A DNA stretch of 64,000 nucleotides from assembly GCA_021613535.1 (NCBI GenBank), contig CP075493.1, positions 6,882,001-6,946,000 on the forward strand. Direction: 5' to 3'. This document shows positions 1-10,263 of this stretch, one piece after another. The first letter of the stretch is position 1. Each line of letters opens with the position of its first letter. Position numbers and translations under genes: made by a program. The DNA comes from Adineta vaga. Its lineage: Eukaryota; Rotifera. The notes beneath the pieces were generated by a model that saw only the letters and a program-made list of their open reading frames with translations, ran no database searches and was not told where the DNA came from.

Positions 1-296
1 TCATTCAATGTTTGTAATTCTTGTTTTTCTTGTTGACGAGTTATATTAAGTGTTGGCGATGTACTAAATGATGATGATGCCGTTGAAGTCATTGAAAGAC
101 CAGAAAGAGTACGATGTTTCATTCCGTTATTGCCGTTAACACCTAAAGTATTTGTTCCATTGGAAGTGACGGTTGGTGTAATGAAATTATTTTCGATATT
201 TCCTTTTCGTCCATTGGTTTCTATAAGAGGAGTTTCCTTAACATTCGATTCAGAACGTGAAGCCGATGCGGCACGACGTCGAAATGCCGCAAACAT
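1..296 (-). CDS. Intermediate filament protein (lamin or cytoplasmic IF), 5' end only
   Basis: The ATG is at 296 and the frame stays open to the window edge, giving 98 codons. The product starts with MFAAFRRRAASASRSES, followed by a Ser/Thr/Asn-rich head of about 75 residues. The last visible residues, TRQQEKQELQTLNE, match the family signature at the start of coil 1A of intermediate filament rods, where an acidic and basic stretch leads into a conserved Leu-Asn pair. Intermediate filament proteins form coiled-coil dimers that build nuclear lamina or cytoplasmic filaments. The rod and tail lie outside the window, so lamin and cytoplasmic IF cannot be told apart. The head is seen directly; the family call rests on this short but characteristic motif. 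Confidence 0.6.
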   Translation of the reverse strand, partial: MFAAFRRRAASASRSESNVKETPLIETNGRKGNIENNFITPTVTSNGTNTLGVNGNNGMKHRTLSGLSMTSTASSSFSTSPTLNITRQQEKQELQTLN

Positions 297-759
297 TTGA
301 GATCGTTATTAGAGATGATAATAAATGAATAATTAAGTTGAAATTAATCTACAAGTAAATTTTTTCAGAATTGTTCAAAGAGACAATTGATACTAGAGAT
401 ACACAAAGGAAGGATCTGGAAAAAGACTGCTGTTTTGATAGGTGGTTTCCTTCGACTAGTCTTGAATATAAGAATTCATTGAGAAAGAAATTTCTGTTTG
501 AATAAAACTTATAGATACATAGAAAGACTCATTTAATTACGAATTATATCCTATTATAATGAATTGGTATGAGTGCGACATCTATCAAACGGTAGATTTA
601 CAATAAAATCGAGAAATCATTATAGATAAGACTATATTAGTAGCGATAAGATACACTATTATTTTTTTTATTTATATTCATAAAATACAACAATTATCTG
701 ATACTTTTACGATCGCTATCGTTCCCTAATATGTCATTCGAAAATTTCACATAAGTTTT
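297..759. other. Intergenic, 463 bp
   Basis: AT-rich spacer between the 5' end of the intermediate filament gene and the 3' end of the ART-like/TPR gene. I see no coding exon or repeat. It should hold the promoter of the former and the 3' UTR of the latter. Confidence 0.5.
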
Positions 760-3240
760 TCAAGTAGTTTTTGCACTATGATCACTACTACGGCCTCCTA
801 TCGACGATTTTTGTTCAATATCAGATGCACAGTCTGAAAATCGACTTGCCAATGAATATTCACCCAATTTTGCATATATAGAACTAATACTATTATAAAC
901 AGTGGCTAAAGCAAACGAATCCGTCGGTTGAACATTTTGATAGATTTCACGGGCTTGCTGATAATATAAAAGTGCTTTTCTATATCTGCCAATTTGTTCA
1001 TAGACACTTCCATGACACATATATGAAGCAGCTAAATCTGGATGATTTGCAGGAAGAATTTTTCGATAGATTTCATGAGCTTTTTCATAATAACGGAGTG
1101 CATCCAAAAAATTAGCTCTATGAAAATATATCGATGCCATGTTGCTGTATGTTGCTGCTAAATTGGGATGATTGATAGGCAGAATTTCTTGTCTAATCTT
1201 TAATGCTTCTTCATAATAGGTAAGTGCAATAGAATATTGACGACTTTTGTCATATACTGAGCCAATATTATGATAAGATTCAGCTATATCTGATTGATTT
1301 CGAGGATGAGCTTTCTCATAAATTGCTAAAGCTTGTATAAAAAATGAAATTGCTTTCTCATGTTGGTTCATTTTCTCGAACATTGAACCTATATTCTTGT
1401 AAGCAGCAGCTAGATCCGAAGAATTCGATGGAAGAATTTTCTGACCAGTTTCCAAGGCTTTTTGATAATATAAAAGTGATTTGGAGAACTGTTCCATCTG
1501 ACTATAGACTCGTGCGATATCATCGAGATGTTTAATTAAACATGGTGTATTTTCAGGAAGAATTTTCTCGTAAATTTCATATGCTTTTTCGTAAGATGAA
1601 AGCGCTTTTGAATATTCATTTGTTTTTTCACATGCTAAACCCATTCCACTATAACATGCAGCAATATCCATAGAATCAGGTGAAAGAATTCTTTGACGAA
1701 TTTCAAGTGAAGATTTATAGAATGAATTAGCTTCTAAATATTCATTTTGATGAAATTTAATAGAACCTAGTTGATAATATAATGCTGCCTTTTCTTTCTC
1801 ATCTTGTGTTTGAATTAATGCAGATTCACATACATTTTGAGCTTTTATTATTTGATTTTGTTGCAATAATAATTCACTTAAACGACACCATCCTTTTCCA
1901 TATGATGCTGTCTTTTCTGTAATAGTTTTGATTAATGTAGAAAATTGTATGTCATTTTGATCACATAATGTCAATTCAACTTCCCAAAGACGATTCGAAT
2001 GATTATCTATTTGTTTAATTTGATCGATACGAAAAGTAGATTGTATAGACAAGAGAATTTCTTCTTCTTTCGGATAACAACATACATCACGAATGTTTGC
2101 AAATGGTGTGGAAGTTGTCGAAGGATCAATCGTCATTACAAATAAGATATTTATTAAATTTGAATTACTAATCATTTGATGAATATAATTCATTGCACTA
2201 TGACGTTTCTTGGTAACAAATAAGAAATCATTGAATGATATAAATCCATTTTGTGTTTTCATCAATTGATCGAAAGTTGTTTGAGACACTCCTTGACTAT
2301 GATAAACAATAAATGAACTTGATTCATGATGATTTGTATGAAGTTGATTGATATTTTGATGAAGATTTCGTATGAAAAAACTCATTTTAATAATTCTTTC
2401 TACTTCCATTAAACGTAATATTCGATTTAACATCGAAGAAAACAAACATTCAGATGTATACCACCAAATAGGTCCATAATCATGATATTCTTGTCCAAAT
2501 TTCTCAATATTTTTCAACTCAGTCGTATTACCAATAATTTGTTTACGATAATAAGAAATAAATTCCTTAATATCTCGTTCTTTAAAATCAATATTTAGAA
2601 TTATTTCTTTGATAATATGAATGTAGACAAACGATCTGTCTAGATCATCGAAATTCCAAGTTGATGTATTTTCATTTGTTTCAATAAAACTCATTGAAAT
2701 ATTATTTCGATCACATTCTTGAGTAGCATGATCAAGAGCTTCACAGAGAAAGGCAATATCCATATGAATACCTTTTATTTTCGGCCATTGATGTATCCAT
2801 AATTCATGTTCTAATTTATTTTCACAAAAAATATAAATAGATGTAATTTGAGACATTTTATGAATAATAGGTAATGTCGATTGTATGGCTTTTCCAGATA
2901 TAATCAAAATAATGTTTTCTTCTTCGATATCTTTAATAAAATCAGTACATTCTATAACATCAATAAATGTATTTACATTATTTGCAATATTTCGTAATAT
3001 TGATATTATGTCTGAATTAATATAATTGTTCGAACCATCAATATTAGTATCTAACCAAACTAATTGAAAATTTTGAAAAACTGGTGCATTATAATGTTCA
3101 CATGATCTTAAAATACTACGTGTAGGTACTAATGCTGCACAAACAGACATCAATGCCGATGCACTTTTCGAATCTCTACGTACATGTTCGTCCTTTTTAC
3201 CGTGAGCGAAACGTGATAACTTCCGTTTTAATTTCTCCAT
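760..3240 (-). CDS. ADP-ribosyltransferase-like / TPR (kinesin-light-chain type) fusion protein, catalytic motif degenerate
   Basis: This is a single-exon frame of 826 residues. The frame stays open three bases further to a GTG, but the ATG at 3238-3240 is the sensible start. In order it has a basic N-terminus, an alpha/beta receiver-like domain (about 55-190), an ART-like domain (about 255-410), and eight TPRs of exactly 42 residues (about 485-815) of kinesin-light-chain style, with repeated 'YYEKA..IY.KILP.NHPDLA' character. Mono-ART folds use an R-S-E triad. Here the first-strand Arg position reads YHSQ (about 313-316), the Ser-Thr-Ser position reads FLFVT (about 339-343), and the Glu strand KEEEIL (about 392) is kept. 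The transferase is therefore probably inactive, or works as a binding module. I know this three-part architecture as abundant in bdelloid rotifers. TPRs normally bind protein partners; the partner here is unknown. Confidence 0.75.
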   Translation of the reverse strand: MEKLKRKLSRFAHGKKDEHVRRDSKSASALMSVCAALVPTRSILRSCEHYNAPVFQNFQLVWLDTNIDGSNNYINSDIISILRNIANNVNTFIDVIECTDFIKDIEEENIILIISGKAIQSTLPIIHKMSQITSIYIFCENKLEHELWIHQWPKIKGIHMDIAFLCEALDHATQECDRNNISMSFIETNENTSTWNFDDLDRSFVYIHIIKEIILNIDFKERDIKEFISYYRKQIIGNTTELKNIEKFGQEYHDYGPIWWYTSECLFSSMLNRILRLMEVERIIKMSFFIRNLHQNINQLHTNHHESSSFIVYHSQGVSQTTFDQLMKTQNGFISFNDFLFVTKKRHSAMNYIHQMISNSNLINILFVMTIDPSTTSTPFANIRDVCCYPKEEEILLSIQSTFRIDQIKQIDNHSNRLWEVELTLCDQNDIQFSTLIKTITEKTASYGKGWCRLSELLLQQNQIIKAQNVCESALIQTQDEKEKAALYYQLGSIKFHQNEYLEANSFYKSSLEIRQRILSPDSMDIAACYSGMGLACEKTNEYSKALSSYEKAYEIYEKILPENTPCLIKHLDDIARVYSQMEQFSKSLLYYQKALETGQKILPSNSSDLAAAYKNIGSMFEKMNQHEKAISFFIQALAIYEKAHPRNQSDIAESYHNIGSVYDKSRQYSIALTYYEEALKIRQEILPINHPNLAATYSNMASIYFHRANFLDALRYYEKAHEIYRKILPANHPDLAASYMCHGSVYEQIGRYRKALLYYQQAREIYQNVQPTDSFALATVYNSISSIYAKLGEYSLASRFSDCASDIEQKSSIGGRSSDHSAKTT

Positions 3241-3780
3241 CACAAAATATTTGAATTGCTGATGTCCAATAATAAAAAGGTTTTACCTTTCGTTTGTAGA
3301 GGAAAGTCGATATTTGTCTCGATAATTTTTTTGTTTGTTTATGTCTAGTTACGCTTGAATAAATGAGCCATTATTTTCTACTATTCATTATAAAAACAAT
3401 CGTATACGTTGATAACAAAATGTAAGGAACGTGCACCTTTATATGAAATTTCAATGATACTAGTTATCAATCAATACAAATGTTTACCTGAATATGACGT
3501 ATTTAATTTAGTTTAATTTTTGACTCATAACAGAAGATTGGTTTGTTTTTGTACTATACGAGTACATATTTCCTACTTCGAACCGATGAAAATGGAATCA
3601 TTAAGCGATAAAGTATATAGATCAAATACTTTGGCATTGTTTCGCATCGTTTCATAATTCAATTCAAAAGTCAAAAGTTTCATGAAAATGAATTTTTTTT
3701 GTATAGAAAAGATAATCAACAATAACAAGACACGGCAAATGAAAAAAAATGGTATAAAAAATGAATAATTAAAGTTGCTA
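3241..3780. other. Intergenic, 540 bp
   Basis: AT-rich sequence upstream of the ART-like/TPR gene and downstream of the prefoldin gene. No exon or repeat is recognisable; it is presumably the promoter of the minus-strand gene that starts at 3240. Confidence 0.5.
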
Positions 3781-4546
3781 TTATTTCTTATTCTGTTGTT
3801 TTTGTTTCACTGCCCAATTATGTAAACGTGCCATATTAACTTCTGTTGTTGTAATTTGATCACTATTTTTGAAAGAAAAAATCAGAACTATCATAGCAAA
3901 CAAAATTCAGTCTATCTCATACCGTAGAAAATCTAAATCTTCATCAACTTTTTGAAGTGTTGTTCGTGCAGTTTTTTGATTACCATTTAATAATTCTTCT
4001 GCTTCATCTAATGTATATTCAAGCATTACATTTGCACCTAACCACAGACAAACCTAGATAAAAGAAGATAGGCAAACATTCGTTCGAATCGATTAAATAG
4101 TCATTCGAACCTTATCTGTCGGTGGAATTGTTGCTTTTCCATATAAATTATGTGCGAGAAGAAAATTTGTTTCCATATTTGTATCTTTTTCACGATATTT
4201 ACGAAGTTGTTCAATCATATCTATGAATAATCATATTATATGAAATAAGTCTTCAATTATAATATACCTAAACAGATTTGTATATCAGGTAGTTTGCCTT
4301 GTAAACGTTTTTTCTTTTGTAATAAATTCATTTCCATAAAACGATATTTACTATTCAAATCATCAAGTCTAAAATCGAATTTCATCAAGAAAAGACTTGA
4401 CATATGGACGAAATTCTTTACCTTCGAATAACAGTATCAGCTGAATCATTTTCCGGTTGTTGCATAAAACTATCGACATCTTCAACAAATACTGCTTTCG
4501 GAATACCTAAATGTTCACTATCACCACCACTTGTTATTGATGCCAT
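3781..4546 (-). CDS. VBP1: Prefoldin subunit 3 (VBP1)
   Basis: This is an alpha-type subunit of the hexameric prefoldin chaperone, which passes unfolded actin and tubulin to the CCT chaperonin in the cytosol. I read five exons: 4422-4546, 4268-4368, about 4111-4218, about 3923-4053 and 3781-about 3868. The ATG at 4544-4546 begins MASITSGGDSEHLGIP, and the conserved stretch GIPKAVFVEDVDSFMQQP follows at once. Later exons give the N-terminal helix (KYRFMEMNLLQKKKRLQGKLP), the hinge (IPPTDKVCLWLGANVMLEY) and the C-terminal helix ending TTTEVNMARLHNW. All line up with animal VBP1 without gaps that I can see. The short lysine-rich tail ends at TAA 3781-3783. The next upstream gene, ACBD5, ends only 168 bp before this start on the same strand. 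Confidence 0.92.
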
Positions 4547-4714
4547 GTGATGAAGAAAAAAAAAGCAATGCTCGTCTAAAAATTCATTTGAAATAAACAC
4601 ACAAAAGTTGCGAGAAATACTATTGCACAACGTTTTTCTTTAATAAAAAAAAAGATAAGAAAACTTTTTACAAAGAGTCGCGAACAGAACTAAAATGTGT
4701 ACATGGATAATAGT

Positions 4715-6552
4715 TCATCGACGTGGTTGTCGGAAACTACAAAAAGAAGAAAGAAAGAATGAATGATAGAATGTACGAAAGTATTGTATTTACCGTATAA
4801 TAATTCGTGCACGTAGGAAAAGTCGAATCAATGCAAAGACAAAAAAGGGCCAAAGTAGAATGAAAGCAATAGCTCGACGACGTAAACCAGCTAAGGGTAA
4901 CCATCGAGATAATGACTAGAAAACGAAATATAAATATACAATTGAAACTTCTAATGACATTTTCACTTACTTTTGATTGCGAAGAAGAATACAATTGTGT
5001 TGATAATTCTCTCTAAAAAAAACGAACAATTTATCGTGAGATATTTGTTGATAAAATCGATTCGGAGTGTATTATCAATTGAATTTTTTTTAATTATTTT
5101 ACTCACTTGTTGAAGAAAATGTGTCGATGTTTCTAATCGATTAAGTCGTTCTAAAATATTATTAACATCGCGTTGAAGTTTAGTTAGTGCGGTTAAAATA
5201 GCACGTTGAGTTTCTTTATTATAATTATTATTTGGATGTCGTCCACTTCCACCACCGGATGCAACAGATGAAGGTGAATATCGAGCACCATCAATTGGTA
5301 TATGATGTTGTTGATGATGATGTATCGATGATCTGCGTACTTCATTGGAATGATGACCTAAAATATATTCATTTCATATTGATAAAAATAAAATATTTAG
5401 ACTATTTCTTATACCTCCTCTATTTGATTGGTGTACCGGAGGATTTGTTCCATCTTGTCCACCATATACATGTGGATAATGTTTTGTAGTACTATTTGAT
5501 GACTGTTCATGTGGAATGTTAGATTGCAATAAAGGTTCATGATTCTAAATATTCGAGAACAATTTATTCTGATTGGATAATTGTTAAAATCGAACTTACT
5601 TCACTGTGGTTGCTATTGTGATTCGAAGTTATTTCATCATTTGATAAACCATGAGTAAGAGGAAATCGATCAGATGGATCATCATAAACCTCATCAACAT
5701 CTATGTGATGGAAAAGAAAATAAGAAGGTAAATAAATGAAAATGTCAATTTACCTGACGAAGATATAGATGATGAAGAAGATGAAGGTGAGGAAGATGGT
5801 GATCGACCATTTCCAGCTGAAACTAAGGTTTGTATTGGACCATTTGTATGAATAATCGGATGTTCATGATGATCTTCTAGAAATTTAGAATTTGACTTCG
5901 AAGACAAAATTTTTCTTTTAACTTTGAATTTACCTTCACTAAATCCATTGACATATGGTTCAGTTAGATTTCTTTTGTTTCTATTCGTAGTTGTATGATG
6001 AGTTTTTTTCTTGACGGATATAATAGGACCATTTTGTTCTGTTCGATCATCAACAAATTCATAAAATGGTCCGATCAATTGAGTAAATTCTAATACTTCA
6101 TTTGTTTGTGGCATTGTTTCAAGAATCTAAACTATATTCGTCAACAATCGGTTTGTTTTCTCTACTGATTAATTACTTTTCGAATTTCATCAATATAAGC
6201 TGACATAGCTACTTCTTTATTCATTGTTCGACATTTATCCCATGCATCCCTTAATGAATAAATGTTACTGATTAGGTTAGAAAAGGAAAATCATTTTTAC
6301 CATTTTGCTCGATTAACATAGTTGAAAATAGATGGTCGTGGTTCTCCACATGGTCCTGCTGTGGCTTGTTTATAAAGACCATAGAAAGTTAATTTCATTT
6401 CATTTGATGGTTGAAAAGTACCTGAGTAGAAAAATTGACATTAGATTTTACTCCATTCAAAATTGAAAGATTTTTTTACCATCATTAGGTAATCGTTGGA
6501 TAGCTTTAACAGCAGCATGAAATTTTTCTTCCAGACTGGCTGTAGAAGCCAT
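4715..6552 (-). CDS. ACBD5: Acyl-CoA-binding domain protein 5-like, tail-anchored (ACBD5)
   Basis: ACBD5 binds long-chain acyl-CoA on the peroxisome surface and tethers peroxisomes to the ER through VAP proteins. The ATG is at 6550-6552 (MASTASLEEKFHAAVK). The acyl-CoA-binding domain covers the first exons with the family motifs FQPSNEMKLTFYGLYKQAT, GPCGEPRP and KWDAWDKC, then YIDEIRK and ETMPQTNEVLEFTQLIGPFYEF. A Ser-rich linker follows, with DEVYDDPSDRF at about 5660-5700 resembling the FFAT-like VAP-binding site of vertebrate ACBD5. Next is a coiled coil (LQRDVNNILERLNRLET, about 5120-5190). The last exons give a membrane anchor around IAFILLWPFFVFALIRLF (about 4810-4870) and a basic end, FRQPRR. 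Stop TGA is at 4715-4717. Domain order and tail match ACBD5; the FFAT reading is inference. Confidence 0.88.
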
Positions 6553-7229
6553 GTGGTTTTGAATAATCTGAATATTGATAAATATATATTATTTCAAAGT
6601 CTAATGGTAAAATCTTTTCTTTACAATGAAATCTAAGTCAACAATCAGAGATGATAACTTAACATTTCTCTATTTTGAACAATTATCATAACAATTTTAT
6701 ACAAAAATCTTACGTAGTAAACAATGTTTCTTACAATTACAAATTCTCGTAGACAACAACATAGTTTCCAATTGATATAGTTAGTTTAATATAATCGAAT
6801 AGAAACAAACGATTAATCATCCATCATGAGATATTCGATTGAAAAGGACATCTACTTTGTATATTTCCGTAGAGGTTCATCTTATCTAATGGTTGTATGT
6901 TTGTCATTTCTGTGCTGCGCAAAGCGATAGTTCTACAATTGAGTCGTATCTCTTCGTTAATTTATATCTAATTTAATTTTTCATCAATAATTACGAAAGT
7001 TAATTTTGATTCGTGATTCTATAAAACTAATCGTTGCAGTTTTATGATGTTTAAAAGAATATATACTCTTATTTTACTGTACTCTGAAAAAGCATTTTTC
7101 TTAGATTACTGATCATACGTATTATGCTTATTGATTTCATTATGATCAGATAACATATCGTTGTGTTTTGAAGACATTTTAAAAACAAAATATATAAAGA
7201 TCTCAATCTTTTTCAGACTCTTTCAGATC
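6553..7229. promoter_or_regulatory. Divergent intergenic region between ACBD5 and the RRM gene cluster
   Basis: This 677 bp AT-rich stretch lies between two genes transcribed away from each other, so it should hold both promoters. No coding exon is visible. Two polypyrimidine-AG sites (7212-7216 and 7222-7226) lie just before the RRM gene's ATG at 7230 and may be a 5' UTR or spliced-leader acceptor. Confidence 0.45.
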
Positions 7230-8489
7230 ATGAGTCGACTAGTCTACATCAATCGTTTGCATTCAAAGGTAAGTGAAAATAATAGGACAACAAATAGAAT
7301 TTATTTCCAGATTTTAAATTTAATTCTAGACAACCGAAGTTGATCTAGAACGATTTTGTACACGCTTTGGAAATGTTATTGAATGCGTTATCTATCCTGT
7401 CGATCATACATTGACTAGGTAAGTGAATCTTTCAAAAGGAAAATGGATGAATTTTCTTTCTGTTTGATCTATTAGACGATCAGGTTATGTGAAATTTGCT
7501 TCATGTCAATCAGCAGAAAAGATGTACCATCAATCTCGTGAGGGAACATTTTCAATCGATCAAACACCCGTTGATATTGAACTTGGTCGTGGAAATACTC
7601 GATTATCGGAAGAAAACCATAAAAAACAGATCTCAACTGTTTTTAATAAGAAATCTAGTCATTCACCAACGATCTATACATTACATATCGAAGGTCAAAT
7701 AGGTGATGAAGAAGAATTGATAAATTATTTGAATAGTAAACCATTAAGTTTTAAATTTCTCGAAAAAACCGATACAGATGGTTGTATTATTAAAACTGGT
7801 GCACAAGTTACATATACTGATAAGGAACTAATCGATCGTATTCTCAAACAACATCATGACAAGTAAGATGATCTATTATTTAGACTCATTACATTGAAGA
7901 GTAAGAAGATAAAGACTAATTTCTTATTAGATTTACAATCGAACTTCTTGCTACAAAAACTTCAAATAAACGTGAATATGAAAGTGAACCATTACTCAAT
8001 CCTAAACGCTCAAAACTATCACAAAATCTTCATTCATCAATCAATTATCATCTTCAAAATTTAACCAAACTTACTCATGATCTTTATCAAGAAAATGAAC
8101 ATTTACAGAATGATAAAAATGTTTTACAAACAACTGTTAATGATCAAACAACGAGAATAAAACGAATGGAAAACGAAGCAATTGATTTAATTGAATCATC
8201 AAATAAAACTCATTATATAGCAAAATGTATTGCTGATAAATATAAATCACGTGAAGAAGAATATCAAAAGAATCTTGAAGAATCCAATAAAGTTGTTCTA
8301 GAATTAGAAACAATTATAAAAACAACCAATGGAAATTTAGTAAAAGCTCAGGATGAAATTCAACGTTTAACAAATCAAATTACATTACTTGAAAGTCAAT
8401 CCAAAGAACTAGTTACTAAACCGTCTCCATCCGAATTAGAATATGAAATCGAACAGTTTTTTCTCAATGTGAAACAGTATTTGAAATGA
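7230..8489 (+). CDS. RRM / coiled-coil RNA-binding protein, paralogue 1
   Basis: Four exons: 7230-7268, 7330-7418, 7476-7862 and 7931-8489, all with GT-AG borders and consistent phase. The product opens with an RRM: MSRLVYINRL carries the RNP2 strand and RSGYVKFAS the RNP1 strand. A weaker second RRM-like domain starts at IYTLHIEGQI. A basic linker (KREYESEPLLNPKRSK) leads into about 150 residues of coiled coil rich in Glu, Lys, Asn and Gln. RRMs bind single-stranded RNA and the coiled coil suggests dimerisation. It shares this layout with the next two genes (8758 and 10264). Two RRMs plus a coiled coil recall DBHS proteins (NONO/SFPQ), but I do not see the NOPS linker, so I do not assign it there. 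The specific RNA target is unknown. Confidence 0.75.
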
Positions 8490-8621
8490 GAAATGAAATC
8501 AATTTATGTGAATCGATAAAATCAGTGTGATCTTTATTTTGTTTGAAGAAATTTTTTTCTTTCCTATCAGCTAGAGTTTTTGTGATGATAGGGAATTTTT
8601 GTCTTGTAAACTGTATGTGAA

Positions 8622-8627
8622 AATAAA
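8622..8627 (+). terminator. Polyadenylation signal AATAAA of RRM paralogue 1
   Basis: AATAAA lies 133 bp after the stop of the first RRM gene and about 120 bp before the AG (8746-8747) preceding the next ATG. The tight pairing of a poly(A) signal with a downstream acceptor resembles polycistronic units resolved by trans-splicing. Confidence 0.5.
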
Positions 8628-8757
8628 TTTGTGAAATTTGATCTTTTGTGTTTTGTTTTTCTCTTTAGAGATATTTGATGAAAACGTATGATATAGTATA
8701 GAACAAACGATCAATTCAGTAAGAATTTTCATTTGTATTCATTCTAGATAAAACAAC

Positions 8758-9933
8758 ATGTCCTCCGTCGTTCTCGATGGTCTGGATAATCGTACTAGTA
8801 GTGATACAGTGAAAAATTTCTGTCAAAATTTCGGTCGAATTCTTAATTGTTACATCAAATCAAATCAATGTATTGTAACATTTGCTGAACAGCATCATGC
8901 CGAAGAATTTGTTCGTACATCACCTCATCGAATCGATTCATATGGATTAATCAATGCAACATGGAAAACAAATTTAAATCGAACTAATTCTCATTTTTCT
9001 CGTTCAACAAGTAATACAACTGATAATTGTCGTTTAACAATACGTGGAACAGCTGAACAATTAGAAGAAAAAAGTCTTCTCAAATATTTTTCACAATATG
9101 GACATATACGTATGTGTTTACCAAATTCTTCGCAAGGTTATGCAACAATTACATTTGATGATCGAACAAGTTGTGATCGAATTTTAAAAGAATCTCGACA
9201 TTTTCTCAATGGTCGATCTTTAATTGTTGAATCTTTTACATCAGCGAAATCAACATCGGATGAATTGGAATCATCAAAACGTATGAAATATTCTGATCCA
9301 AATGAATCAACACTATCAGTTTTAACAAATCAATTTGAACATGAAAAAGAACAATTAATCAGTGAACAAGTACGTCTTCAAAATCAATATGAACAATGTA
9401 TGCAATTGTATGAATATGAAAAGACACAATTAAATGATTATCTAACAAAACAACGTACTGAATTCACTCAACAAATTGTACATTATCAGTATTTACTTAA
9501 ACAAAGTTTAGATGAAATAACAACGAAAGATAGACAAATTGAACAATTAAAACAAGAAAATAAAGATATTGAGTACTGATTATATGATGTTTACTCATAC
9601 CAAATCAATAATATTATTTTTTTTTCTTTTATCTAGTGATCTTCTTCGACAGACTGTTCATGATAATGAACAACAACAAATACATTCCAAAAAACGTGAA
9701 GAAACTCATAATCAAATGAAAAGAAAATACGAAGATCTTTATAAATCTTATATGAAATTAAAAGATAATTGGTAAGATTTCATCAATGATATCGTTTTGT
9801 ATTCAGTAAATATTCTTCTATTTAGTATGACTCAACGTGATAAAGATTCAATTGTAATAAATAATCCGGTGATTAGCTCAACTTCAATTCTGAATAAACC
9901 AAAATCAACGATTGATGATGTTCGAAAAAAGTA
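8758..9933 (+). CDS. RRM / coiled-coil RNA-binding protein, paralogue 2
   Basis: Three exons: 8758-9572, 9637-9771 and 9826-9933. The ATG at 8758 follows a TTCTAG acceptor-like site by 10 bp. RRM1 begins SVVLDGLDNRTSSDTVKNF and RRM2 begins CRLTIRGTAEQLEEKSLLKY, with GYATITFDD as its RNP1-like strand. The second half is a long coiled coil (LTNQFEHEKEQLISEQVRLQ and on). Reading through 9931 gives a TAA stop. An alternative donor there would join a tiny exon at 10020 and end at 10026 after one different residue, so the last intron is uncertain. The RRM2 start (TIRGT..QL) is shared with paralogue 3 (FIRGTIQQLAENRL), which supports tandem duplication. Function beyond RNA binding is not visible. 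Confidence 0.75.
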
Positions 9934-10170
9934 ATTAAATCATCCATAAAAGATTATTTTTGTAGATTGAATAATCATTTCATTCGACAAACCATCTGTC
10001 AATGACTTTTTCTTTTCAGGCTTTAAATTCAATAGCAAAAAACAAATACTAAATTAATTTTTGCATAGTTTTTTTTTCGTACGCTTTATGTCTTTCATGT
10101 ATAATGTTAATTGATACATATTCTTTTGTTTTTCTTTTGTATATAAATATATAGTTGTTATTACGAGAAC

Positions 10171-10176
10171 AATAAA
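10171..10176 (+). terminator. Polyadenylation signal AATAAA of RRM paralogue 2
   Basis: AATAAA lies 238 bp after the stop of paralogue 2 and 88 bp before the ATG of paralogue 3. That ATG is directly preceded by CTTTCAG (10257-10263). Confidence 0.45.
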
Positions 10177-10263
10177 ACGTTCTTCTCTTTTTCACTGAAT
10201 AGCTTTACCTTTGCTTTCGTCTTTCTATATATACGACATCGATTATATGACCTTTACTTTCAG

